IMG/VR virus record: IMGVR_UViG_3300020185_000153
Coordinates: 1 to 33,609 of that record
Direction: 5' to 3' (one strand)
Source of the DNA: a virus
DNA length: 33,609 nucleotides
In this document: piece after piece, positions 20,723 through 28,035 of the stretch
How positions within the stretch are numbered: the first letter of the stretch is position 1
Layout: the number at the start of each line of letters is the position of its first letter
Translations under genes and position numbers: made by a program
Notes under the pieces: generated by a model
The model's input: only the letters and a program-made list of their open reading frames with translations
Database searches by the model: none
Told to the model about the DNA's origin: nothing

Positions 20723-23027
20723 TCCTAATCAGGGTATGAAAGAAGAAGCTCAGAAAGGTTTAGATTGGCGTGAAGAGCATGGTAGAGGTGGTACTAGGGT
20801 CGGTGCTGTAAGGGCAAGGCAAATAGTAGCTGGTGAAAACTTGTCTGACGATACTATAAAAAGAATGTATAGCTTTTTTAGTAGACATGAAGTGGATAAA
20901 CAAGCTGAAGGATTTAAACAAGGTGAAGAAGGATATCCTTCAAATGGAAGAATAGCATGGGCATTATGGGGTGGAGATGCTGGATTTAGTTGGTCAAAAA
21001 GACTGGTTAATCAAATGAAAAATGAAAAAAGTTTTGACTTGAAAGAGTTGGAAAAACATCCTTTATTAACAAATGAAGAGGAGAAATCTATGAATAAAGA
21101 AGATAGACACATCCTTAATGTTACTGAAACTGACAATACTGTTATTGTTGAGTTTGAGAAGCATGAGGATGTAGAACATGAAGGTGAAGAATTAGAAGCG
21201 ACTGATGAAGTCTCTATGGATGAATCAAGTGAAGAAGAAAGGAAAGTAATTGATATGCCTATGAAATTTAGGACTATTGATCTATCCAAACATTCTTACC
21301 TTGATGAAGAAAAGAGAATAGTTCGAATAGGCGTTTCTAGTGAAGAACCTGTAGAACGTAGTTTTGGCATGGAAGTGCTAGGACATTCTGCTGAAGATAT
21401 AAACATGGAGTTTATTTCATCAGGCAGAGCACCATTATTACTTGACCATGATATGGAAAAGCAAATTGGTGTGATTGAAGAATTCAAATTAGATGAGACT
21501 GCAAAGAGGACAACTGCGGTAGTTAGATTTGGTAAATCTGCTTTAGCTCGTGAAGTATTTGAAGATGTAGCTGATGGTATACGAATGAACATTTCAGTTG
21601 GTTACAGAGTCGATAAATTAACAAGAATGAACAAAGACGATGAGACTTACTACAAAGCTCAATGGACACCTATGGAAGTTTCTTCTGTATCTGTTCCTGC
21701 TGACCAGTCAAGACTTGTTGGGGTTGGTCGTTCTAAAGATAAACAAACTATTAATAATATAGAGGTAATAACAATGGAAAATAAAGATATTAATCTTGAA
21801 GAAGTTAGAACTCAGACTATTGATGAAGCTAAAGCTGAATTTAAAAGAAACTCAAAAGAGATCATAGATTTAGCAGCTAGACACAATAAAAGAGATTTGG
21901 CTGACAAAGCAATTAGTGATGGTATATCTGTTGAAGAATTTAGAGGTGTATTGCTAGAAAATATTTCTAACAACACTCCGCTAGAAACTCCTTCAGACAT
22001 CGGTATGAGCAAAGAAGAAGTAAGAGAATTTAGCCTAGTAAAAGCGATTAGAGCTATGGCTAACCCATCTGACAGAAAGGCACAGGAAGATGCAGCTTTT
22101 GAATTTGAATGTTCAAGAGAAGCAGCTAGACAATATGGTAAAGATGCTCAAGGCATTATGTTACCTGCTGAAGTTCTAAGAACTTGGAACAAAAGAGACA
22201 TCAACACTGGTGATGATTCAACTTTAATAGCTGAAGATTACAGAGGTGGCGATTTTATTGATGTGCTAAGAAATTCATCATCAGTTTTAGCTGCTGGTGC
22301 AACAACATTGCAAGGACTGCAAGGTAACGTAGTAATTCCTAAGAAAACTGCTGCTTCATCTGCTGGATGGATTGCAACAGAAGGTAATGCTGCTTCTGAA
22401 TCAGAATTTACTTCAGGTTCAGTAACAATGACACCTAAGGTAGTTGGTGCTTTCACAGATGCTACAAGACTATTATTACAACAGTCTTCACTAGACATCG
22501 AAAACCTAATCAGAGATGACCTAACAAAATCTATAGCTACTGCTATTGATTTAGGTGCTTTAGCTGGTTCAGGTTCAAGTGGTCAACCAACAGGTATTAA
22601 AAATACTTCAGGTATTAACACTACTACTTTTGCTGCTGCTAACCCAACATTTGCTGAAATTATTGCAATGGAAAGCGAAGTTGCTAATGACAATGGCTTA
22701 GTAGGTAACTTAGGTTATATCTGTAAACCTTCAGACTATGGCACACTAAAAACTACTTCTAAAGATACTGGAAGTGGTCAATTTGTAGTTGAGCCTGATG
22801 GAAACATGAATGGCTACAATGTTGTAAGAAGTAACCAAGTAACAGCAGGAGATTTCTTCTTTGGAAACTTTGCTGACTTACTAGTTGGTTTTTATGGCGG
22901 TTTAGACATTACTGTAGACCCTTATTCACTTTCTAATACAGGAAGCATAAGAATAGTTGCTTTACAAACTATGGACGTAGCAGTTAGACATGCAGTTTCA
23001 TTCTGTGTATCTAATGACGGTGCATAA
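20715..23027 (+). CDS. Fused N-terminal phage domain, HK97-type prohead protease and major capsid protein
   Basis: One 770-residue frame holds three parts. Residues 1-100 are a phage domain of unknown function (LDWREEHGRGGTRVGAVRAR, YSFFSRHEVD, PSNGRIAWALWGGDAGFSW). Residues 170-345 are an HK97/U35-type protease with LLLDHDMEKQIG (His) and IRMNISVGY (Ser), closing in MEVSSVSVPADQS. Residues 355-770 are an HK97-fold capsid: a helical scaffold-like delta region, then GGDFIDVLRNSSSVLAAGAT, DLGALAGSG and the C-terminal VAVRHAVSF. Protease cleavage would release mature capsid. Strong internal ribosome-binding sites stand before in-frame ATGs at 21090 and 21774, at the two domain borders, so shorter products are likely. 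Confidence 0.9.
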   Translation: MSNPNQGMKEEAQKGLDWREEHGRGGTRVGAVRARQIVAGENLSDDTIKRMYSFFSRHEVDKQAEGFKQGEEGYPSNGRIAWALWGGDAGFSWSKRLVNQMKNEKSFDLKELEKHPLLTNEEEKSMNKEDRHILNVTETDNTVIVEFEKHEDVEHEGEELEATDEVSMDESSEEERKVIDMPMKFRTIDLSKHSYLDEEKRIVRIGVSSEEPVERSFGMEVLGHSAEDINMEFISSGRAPLLLDHDMEKQIGVIEEFKLDETAKRTTAVVRFGKSALAREVFEDVADGIRMNISVGYRVDKLTRMNKDDETYYKAQWTPMEVSSVSVPADQSRLVGVGRSKDKQTINNIEVITMENKDINLEEVRTQTIDEAKAEFKRNSKEIIDLAARHNKRDLADKAISDGISVEEFRGVLLENISNNTPLETPSDIGMSKEEVREFSLVKAIRAMANPSDRKAQEDAAFEFECSREAARQYGKDAQGIMLPAEVLRTWNKRDINTGDDSTLIAEDYRGGDFIDVLRNSSSVLAAGATTLQGLQGNVVIPKKTAASSAGWIATEGNAASESEFTSGSVTMTPKVVGAFTDATRLLLQQSSLDIENLIRDDLTKSIATAIDLGALAGSGSSGQPTGIKNTSGINTTTFAAANPTFAEIIAMESEVANDNGLVGNLGYICKPSDYGTLKTTSKDTGSGQFVVEPDGNMNGYNVVRSNQVTAGDFFFGNFADLLVGFYGGLDITVDPYSLSNTGSIRIVALQTMDVAVRHAVSFCVSNDGA
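21075..21092 (+). promoter_or_regulatory. Internal ribosome-binding site and ATG at the protease domain border
   Basis: GAAGAGGAG lies six bases before an in-frame ATG at 21090 (MNKEDRHILN). This start removes the N-terminal domain and would give a protease-capsid product of 645 residues. Confidence 0.55.
21761..21776 (+). promoter_or_regulatory. Internal ribosome-binding site and ATG at the capsid domain border
   Basis: AGAGG lies eight bases before an in-frame ATG at 21774 (MENKDINLEE), just after the protease ends and where HK97-type capsid delta regions begin. It would give a separate capsid precursor of 417 residues. Confidence 0.6.
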
Positions 23028-23047
23028 TAGTTAATGCTTAAATGGAA

Positions 23048-23067
23048 TGGGGGTAGCAATACCCCCA
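23048..23067 (+). other. Perfect 8-bp hairpin with GCAA tetraloop after the capsid gene
   Basis: The arms are TGGGGGTA and TACCCCCA around GCAA, a GNRA tetraloop. It starts 21 bases after the capsid stop and has no T-tract. The RNA stem is very stable compared with the surrounding AT-rich sequence. It may be an mRNA 3'-end stabiliser or an attenuator between the highly expressed capsid gene and downstream genes. Confidence 0.75.
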
Positions 23068-23075
23068 ACTTAAAT

Positions 23076-23291
23076 ATGAAGAAATACTTAATAACAAAAA
23101 ATACAGTTGCCAATGGGCAAAGAGTAAATGCAGGTGATGTTGTTGAATTACCTGAAAACATAGGGCATGAACTTTGTGCTTACAATAAAGCAGAAGTGCA
23201 TGTAGCTAAACCTAAAGCCAAAAAAGAAGACAGAAGCGTAGGCTTAAAAACTTCTAAAGTAAAAGCTCCTAAAACTAGAGCTAAAAAATAA
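23076..23291 (+). CDS. Small head-tail region protein, basic tail (71 aa)
   Basis: This 71-residue protein begins MKKYLITKNTVANGQRVNAG, then DVVELPENIGHELCAYNKAE, and ends in a lysine-rich tail (KAPKTRAKK). The K-tvA-G-xV-aGDvveLp pattern is a common small phage protein between capsid and head-tail joining genes, with a compact beta fold and flexible basic tail. Its precise role is unknown, possibly a capsid or connector accessory. The frame is open back to an ATG at 23034, but that would translate through the GCAA hairpin. I chose the ATG at 23076, which starts where the family starts. Confidence 0.7.
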   Translation: MKKYLITKNTVANGQRVNAGDVVELPENIGHELCAYNKAEVHVAKPKAKKEDRSVGLKTSKVKAPKTRAKK

Positions 23292-23293
23292 TT

Positions 23294-23641
23294 ATGCCAA
23301 TGGAATTTGATAGAGATTTCGATGGCTATTTAGATGCCACCTATGGTCATGGTATTCAAGTTACCTACACACCTACAGGTGGTTCATCTTCTTCTATCAA
23401 CGTCATCCTGAATCAAGAATATGTAGATATTGATACAGCAGGATTACCAGTTCAAGGGTATCAACCAGTAGCACAAAGTAAGACTACTGATATACCAAAC
23501 ATAGCTTTTGGAGATACTATCGTTGCTCCAGCTATAAAAAATTTAGATGGTACACAAATAAAACCATCAACAACTTATAAAGTTATAAATTACGAGCATG
23601 ACAACTTAGGCATGACCTCATTGCTACTTGAGGTTCAATAA
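23294..23641 (+). CDS. Head-tail joining protein (lambda FII-like)
   Basis: This 115-residue protein begins MPMEFDRDFDGYLDATYGHG, then IQVTYTPTGG, INVILNQEYVDIDTAG, IPNIAFGDTIVAP and TTYKVINYEHDNLGMTSLLL. The pattern of F.rDF..yldaty, a loop, a short strand with the YvDid motif and a C-terminal strand with pD..G...l.Le is that of FII-type joining proteins and related adaptors. These bind the gpW/portal ring and form the tail attachment surface. The gene order (capsid, small protein, FII-like, U-like, tube) supports it. The stop overlaps the next start (TAATGG). Confidence 0.75.
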   Translation: MPMEFDRDFDGYLDATYGHGIQVTYTPTGGSSSSINVILNQEYVDIDTAGLPVQGYQPVAQSKTTDIPNIAFGDTIVAPAIKNLDGTQIKPSTTYKVINYEHDNLGMTSLLLEVQ

Positions 23642-24087
23642 TGGCCAATCATGTAAGACAGCAGATCAGAGAATACTTTGGCACTACATTAACAGGCCTA
23701 ACAACCACTGGTGCTAATGTTTATGAATCAAGAGTTTATACACTACAAGAAGACACCCTACCTTCTTTAGTTATTTATACAAAATCAGAATCATCTGAGC
23801 CTATAGTAATAGGTGTTGATAGGGTTATGAGTAGAGAGCTAGCAGTGGTTGTGGAAGCATATTGCAAAGCGACTAGCAACTTTGACGATACTATTGATAC
23901 AATAAGCAAAGAAGTTGAAGAAGCGATTTCTGCTGATAGGACTCTAGGAGGTTTAGCAAAAGATACTTATGTTGAATCTACAGAAATAGAATACACAGGA
24001 GATGGAGAACAACCAGTAGGTTATGTAACTCTAACTTTTTTAACAAACTACTATGTTCAGGAAACCAATCCTGATGTAGCAGTATAA
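23641..24087 (+). CDS. Tail terminator (lambda gpU-like)
   Basis: This 148-residue protein begins MANHVRQQIREYFGTTLTGL, then ANVYESRVYTLQEDTLPSLV, VMSRELAVVVEAYCKATSNF, DTIDTISKEVEEAISADRTL and YVTLTFLTNYYVQE. The RqqIre, tgL...v, sRvy-L....LPslviyt, helix with I..eVe.ai..D and a final beta strand are characteristic of gpU-type tail terminators. These cap the growing tail tube and join it to the head. It starts on the FII-like stop and is followed by a ribosome-binding site for the next small gene. Confidence 0.8.
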   Translation: MANHVRQQIREYFGTTLTGLTTTGANVYESRVYTLQEDTLPSLVIYTKSESSEPIVIGVDRVMSRELAVVVEAYCKATSNFDDTIDTISKEVEEAISADRTLGGLAKDTYVESTEIEYTGDGEQPVGYVTLTFLTNYYVQETNPDVAV

Positions 24088-24099
24088 TAGGAGATAATT

Positions 24100-24270
24100 A
24101 TGAAACTAATTAGTCCAAATGGTAAAAGTTCTGTAATAGCTCATCCTTCTAAGGTTGAGTCATTAAAGAATATGGGTTGGAAGGAAGAAGCAGTCCAGTC
24201 GAAAGACAAAATTAAACCTTCTTCCAAGAAAAAGTCGAAAGACGAGGTAAAAGAAAATGGCAACACATAA
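24100..24270 (+). CDS. Small lysine/serine-rich protein before the tail tube gene (56 aa)
   Basis: This 56-residue protein begins MKLISPNGKSSVIAHPSKVE, then SLKNMGWKEEAV, and ends with a charged, probably disordered tail (KIKPSSKKKSKDEVKENGNT). Its start has AGGAG six bases upstream and it overlaps the tail tube gene by 14 bases. The opening fold looks like a small beta-hairpin plus helix, similar to other small phage proteins with an L-GW-e ending. A tail or head-tail accessory role is inferred from location only. Confidence 0.7.
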   Translation: MKLISPNGKSSVIAHPSKVESLKNMGWKEEAVQSKDKIKPSSKKKSKDEVKENGNT

Positions 24271-24646
24271 AGGAAGTGAAGGTACTGTGAAAGTCGGTGC
24301 TAATGCTGTGGCTGAAATAAGATCATATTCATTAGAAGAATCTGCTGATACTTTAGAAGATACTTCAATGGGTGATTCTGCTAGAACTTATAAATCATCA
24401 TTGACTTCTTTCTCAGGAAGTTTAGATGTATTTTGGGATGAGACTGATACTTCAGGTCAAGGTGCTTTAACTATTGGCTCAGAAGTAACACTCAATATAT
24501 ATCCTGAAGGCGATACAGCAGGTGATACTTATTATACTGGTACAGCTATTGTTACTGGTGTTTCAAGAAGTGCATCATTTGATGGATTGGTTGAAGCAAG
24601 TGTTTCAGTACAAGGTACTGGTGCATTGACATCAACAACAGTATAA
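24257..24646 (+). CDS. Major tail tube protein
   Basis: This 129-residue protein begins MATHKGSEGTVKVGANAVAE, then IRSYSLEESADTLEDTSMGD, SFSGSLDVFWDETDTSGQGA and YTGTAIVTGVSRSASFDGLV, closing in VSVQGTGAL. The alternating beta-strands and the GxxxxxxV(S)VQGTG ending are those of siphovirus tube subunits (lambda gpV-like and related), which polymerise into hexameric rings. It lacks the extra C-terminal Ig-like domain found in lambda gpV. The next gene is the tail assembly chaperone, the expected order. Confidence 0.85.
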   Translation: MATHKGSEGTVKVGANAVAEIRSYSLEESADTLEDTSMGDSARTYKSSLTSFSGSLDVFWDETDTSGQGALTIGSEVTLNIYPEGDTAGDTYYTGTAIVTGVSRSASFDGLVEASVSVQGTGALTSTTV

Positions 24647-24650
24647 GACA

Positions 24651-24986
24651 ATGTCAGTAATAGATAACGCGAAAAAGCATTTTGCAGAGCAGGATGTAAA
24701 AGTAATCGAAGTGCCTGAATGGGGTGAAGATGATAAACCTCTAAGAATATTCAGTAAGCCATTGACGTTAGCTGAAACTTCTAAACTTTATAAAATGAGT
24801 AAAGAAGATGATTTAACGATGATGGCTTATGTTCTTATATACAAAGCATTAGATGAGAATGGAGATAAGTTGTTTGATTTAGGTGATAAAAATGCCTTAT
24901 TAAATAGCGTTGATAGAGAAGTATTAGTAAGCGTTGCTACACAAATCATGGGTCAAGAACCTATTGAGGAAACGAAAAAAAACTAA
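24651..24986 (+). CDS. Tail assembly chaperone, short product (gpG-like)
   Basis: This 111-residue protein begins MSVIDNAKKHFAEQDVKVIE, then GEDDKPLRIFSKPLTLAETS, LTMMAYVLIYKALDENGDKL and ending MGQEPIEETKKN. Its acidic/basic helical layout and position between the tube and tape-measure genes match gpG-like tail chaperones, which bind the tape measure during tail assembly. Its last codons form a slippery A-run, where a -1 frameshift extends it into the T part (see the 24651-25135 entry). It probably has many more copies than the frameshifted form. Confidence 0.85.
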   Translation: MSVIDNAKKHFAEQDVKVIEVPEWGEDDKPLRIFSKPLTLAETSKLYKMSKEDDLTMMAYVLIYKALDENGDKLFDLGDKNALLNSVDREVLVSVATQIMGQEPIEETKKN

Positions 24987-25135
24987 TAAAGGATACTAAT
25001 TTATATGTGCAATATGCACTAGCAGAAAAACTTGGAAAGACTTTACAAGAACTCCAAGAAATTAGTGTCCACGAATATCAAGGATGGATAGCTTACTTAG
25101 AGTTAGCTGAAGAGAAAAGACAACATGGCAAATAA
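24651..25135 (+). CDS. Tail assembly chaperone, -1 frameshift product (gpGT-like)
   Basis: At the slippery heptamer A-AAA-AAC (24977-24983) a -1 slip replaces the TAA with CTA and reads 50 more residues to the TAA at 25133-25135. The G part is 111 residues and the fusion 161. The T part reads LIKDTNLYVQYALAEKLGKT, then LQEISVHEYQGWIAYLELAE. Its ending resembles lambda gpT, in which Glu-hx-xWxay is common. The T frame has no start of its own and overlaps the tape-measure ATG at 25125. This conserved arrangement of dsDNA phages sets the G:GT ratio for tail assembly. Confidence 0.88.
24977..24983 (+). promoter_or_regulatory. -1 frameshift slippery heptamer
   Basis: A-AAA-AAC is phased as X-XXY-YYZ in the G frame and is immediately followed by the TAA at 24984. 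An 8-A run (24975-24982) precedes the C. The only downstream stem in reach is short: GTGCA-ATA-TGCAC at 25007-25019, five base pairs, 24 bases after the slip site. Confidence 0.85.
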
Positions 25136-26885
25136 AAAAGTAAAGTTTGAATTAACCGCAGTAAATAAAACCAAAGCAGCTTTTAGTAGTGTTACTAAAG
25201 GATTAACTGGGATTGGCTCTGTAGCTGGTAAAGCTAGTATGGGTGTAGCCAAAGTAGGTTTAGCTGCTACTGGTGCTGCTGTAGGTTTAGCTTTATTTAC
25301 TAAAAAATCATTTGACTACATTGATACTCTTGGTAAAACAGCATCAAGAACAGGTATAGCTACCGACACATTACAAGCATTTCAATTAGCTGCTATTGAG
25401 TCAGGAACTACTGTAGAACAAACTCAAAAAGGCTTAGAAAAATTTGCTAGATCAATAGGTGATGCAGGTAGAGGACTTAAAACTCAAGCTGATATATTTA
25501 GAGATTTAGGTGTAGAAATAAAAAATCAAGATGGAACGCTTAGAACTTATGAAGAAATCTTATTTGATGTGGCTGAAGGGTTAGGTGAGCTTGGCTCTGA
25601 AGCTGAAAGAGCTACAGCATTAGCTAATTTATTTGGTAGAGCTGGTATACAGTTTAGTGAAATATTTAGAGATGGTGCTGACGGTATTCAAACATTTATT
25701 GATAGAGCTAACAATCTTGGAATTATATTAGATAAAGATACCATCAAAGGTGTTGAAAAATTTAATGATACGGTATCAGTAATAAAACTACAAATAGGTG
25801 CATTTGCAAATAATATAACCTCAGCATTTGTTCCAGCACTACAACTAATAGCAGAAAAGGTTGGTGCAACAATAACCGCTAACAAAGATGCTGCTGGAGG
25901 TTTTCAAACACTAGGTCAAACAATAGCTGTTTCAATATTGGAAGCTATAAGAACAGCAATAATAGCTATAGATTCTTTTATTGATAACACTAAAGAAAGG
26001 TTTATGGAGTTTGCAAATACAAAAATAGGCAAAACTATTTTTGGTGATATTGCAGATGAAAGCACAAAAATAAACGCAAAAATACAAGAATCAACTCAAT
26101 ATCTTGAAGATTTACAAAAAGCATTGGAAAGAGATGACAAACTTTTCTTTGATATAAACAAAGGCTCTATTAGCGGTGTTTTTGAGATTGGTGCTGAAAT
26201 TGCAAAAGTGAGAACATCTATAATTGAAATGAATGAGCAATTATATGGAGGGGATATTGCTAAAAGTCCTGCTTTAGAATACATAGACAATTTAATTGCT
26301 GCGGTTCAAAGTGGTGTTGGCTCATCGGATAAATTCTTTGAATCATTAAAAGGTGGTTTAACTGATAACCTAAACCCCATACAAGTATTCAAAGCTACAT
26401 TAGAAGACATAGATAAAACAATGCAAACAACAGCAGTAAACACAATGAAAAAGTTTGAAGATGCTATTGTTGATGGTCTCAAAACAGGAAAGTTAGAATT
26501 TGAAAGTTTTGCCACTTATGTTGTTGAGCAACTAGCAAGAATTGCTATACAGCAAATGATAATTAAACCACTTACTTCAGGTGCTGAATCATTTTTTTCA
26601 GGTTTTGGAGACTTCTTTAAATCAAGTAATGAAGGTGGTGGTTATACAGGCATGGGTGCAAGGGCTGGTGGTATAGATGGTAGAGGTGGATTTCCAGCAA
26701 TACTACACCCTAATGAAACAGTTGTAGATCACACTAAAGGTCAGGGAATGGGTGCTACAGTAAACTTCAACATATCAACAGTTGATGCTGCTGGATTTGA
26801 CCAGTTGCTATCATCAAGAAAGGGATTGATAACACAAATAATTAACAACGCCATGAATACTCAAGGCAAAATGGGAATAGTATAA
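25125..26885 (+). CDS. Tail tape measure protein
   Basis: This 586-residue protein begins MANKKVKFELTAVNKTKAAF and is followed by a hydrophobic segment (VAKVGLAATGAAVGLALF). A long helical, coiled-coil-prone body includes AFQLAAIESGTTVEQTQKGL and NLFGRAGIQFSEIFRDGADG. The C-terminus has GGGYTGMGARAGGIDGRGGF and AILHPNETVVDH, typical of lambda-H-type tape measures. It sets tail length. Using about 0.15 nm per residue from other siphoviruses, I infer a tail near 90 nm. The ATG overlaps the GT end by 11 bases. Confidence 0.93.
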   Translation: MANKKVKFELTAVNKTKAAFSSVTKGLTGIGSVAGKASMGVAKVGLAATGAAVGLALFTKKSFDYIDTLGKTASRTGIATDTLQAFQLAAIESGTTVEQTQKGLEKFARSIGDAGRGLKTQADIFRDLGVEIKNQDGTLRTYEEILFDVAEGLGELGSEAERATALANLFGRAGIQFSEIFRDGADGIQTFIDRANNLGIILDKDTIKGVEKFNDTVSVIKLQIGAFANNITSAFVPALQLIAEKVGATITANKDAAGGFQTLGQTIAVSILEAIRTAIIAIDSFIDNTKERFMEFANTKIGKTIFGDIADESTKINAKIQESTQYLEDLQKALERDDKLFFDINKGSISGVFEIGAEIAKVRTSIIEMNEQLYGGDIAKSPALEYIDNLIAAVQSGVGSSDKFFESLKGGLTDNLNPIQVFKATLEDIDKTMQTTAVNTMKKFEDAIVDGLKTGKLEFESFATYVVEQLARIAIQQMIIKPLTSGAESFFSGFGDFFKSSNEGGGYTGMGARAGGIDGRGGFPAILHPNETVVDHTKGQGMGATVNFNISTVDAAGFDQLLSSRKGLITQIINNAMNTQGKMGIV

Positions 26886-27487
26886 TGCCAATAGAGACAT
26901 TTCCAACAGACCCAAACTTTAGGTCAATAAACTTTCAAGACAATAGACCTACATTACTGAATCAAACCCTATCAGGCAAAAAGTCTGCAAGACAAATAGG
27001 CTCTCAGTATTTTTCATTCACAGTTCAAATGCCACCAATACAACAAGAGAAAGCACAGGAGATATTTGCTTTCTTACAAAAACAAAAAGGTGCTATTGGT
27101 AATTTTGAAATACAAGCACCATTAGATAATTTAGGTGCAAGTAAAAACGAAACAGACATACTTGTAAACACCGCACATTCAGCAGGTGCTGAGACTGTAA
27201 ACATGGATGGTTTTTCAGCAACTACAGGTGTTCTTAAGGCTGGTGATCTAATTAAATTTGAAAATCATTCAAAAGTATATATGGTGCAAGAGAATGAAAA
27301 TGCATCAGTAGGTCAATCTGCTGTAAAAATATCTCCAAATCTTGTTAGCTCTTTAGCAGATAATGAAGAAGTTACTGTAAACAAGCCATCTTTTACTGTA
27401 TATCTTGAGAATAATGATATTATGTATAGTACAGATGCTAGTGGTTTTTACAGCATTTCATTTGATGTTAGAGAGGTAATAACATAA
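26885..27487 (+). CDS. Distal tail protein, gpM-like by position
   Basis: This 200-residue protein begins MPIETFPTDPNFRSINFQDN, then KKSARQIGSQYFSFTVQMPP, EIFAFLQKQKGAIGNFEIQA and FYSISFDVREVIT. It is beta-rich, with a first half like phage distal tail/baseplate subunits and a mid-region (SAGAETVNMDGF, VLKAGDLIKFENHSKVYMVQ) that looks like a small inserted beta barrel. It follows the tape measure and precedes the L-like and J-like genes, where lambda has M. I do not recognise the exact family. Role: tail-tip structural protein. Confidence 0.7.
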   Translation: MPIETFPTDPNFRSINFQDNRPTLLNQTLSGKKSARQIGSQYFSFTVQMPPIQQEKAQEIFAFLQKQKGAIGNFEIQAPLDNLGASKNETDILVNTAHSAGAETVNMDGFSATTGVLKAGDLIKFENHSKVYMVQENENASVGQSAVKISPNLVSSLADNEEVTVNKPSFTVYLENNDIMYSTDASGFYSISFDVREVIT

Positions 27488-28035
27488 TGCCAAGAAGTTT
27501 ATCAACAGACTTACAAACACAAGTATCAGCAGCAGAAACCAAAACAGCATTTCTTGTTGAATTAGGCTTATCTACAACCATAAGATTAACTGACTGGTAT
27601 TCAGATGTTACTTATGATTCTAATTCTTATGAAGCTGGTGGTTCTTTTTTAACAGTAGATTCAATAACAGAAACAGGGCAATTGCAAGTAGATGAAATCA
27701 ATCTTGGTTTCTCAAATGTTACTAACCAAGTAAGAGGTTTGGTACAAAGCGGTGCATTTACAGATAAAACAGTAGAGATATATTTAGCTTACTTTAACGA
27801 TAGTGAAACTTTAGTAGGTGCTATAAATTATTTTACAGGGCAAATTAGAAGCGTGTCTGTAGCGGAAAGTGTTGAAGATTCTTTACTAAGCATGACAGTT
27901 TCTTCTCATTGGGCAAATTGGAACTTAACAAAAGGCAGACATTATTCAGATGAATCTCAGAAATCAGCTTATACAGGTGATAGAGGTTTAGAGTTTGCCA
28001 CACAAGTAAAATCAGACGTAAGGTGGGGTAGCTAA
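27487..28035 (+). CDS. Distal tail protein, gpL-like by position (DUF2163/DUF1833-like)
   Basis: This 182-residue protein begins MPRSLSTDLQTQVSAAETKT, then AFLVELGLSTTIRLTDWYSD, FLTVDSITETGQLQVDEINL, VRGLVQSGAFTDKTVEIYLA and VSSHWANWNLTKGRHYSDES. The pattern of a ligand-loop opening, vDsIteTgqlQvDeinl and closing GR.y....Q resembles the families placed next to lambda gpJ in other phages (DUF2163/DUF1833 types). No cysteine cluster for an iron-sulphur centre is visible, unlike lambda gpL. The stop overlaps the J-like start (TAATG). Confidence 0.72.
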   Translation: MPRSLSTDLQTQVSAAETKTAFLVELGLSTTIRLTDWYSDVTYDSNSYEAGGSFLTVDSITETGQLQVDEINLGFSNVTNQVRGLVQSGAFTDKTVEIYLAYFNDSETLVGAINYFTGQIRSVSVAESVEDSLLSMTVSSHWANWNLTKGRHYSDESQKSAYTGDRGLEFATQVKSDVRWGS

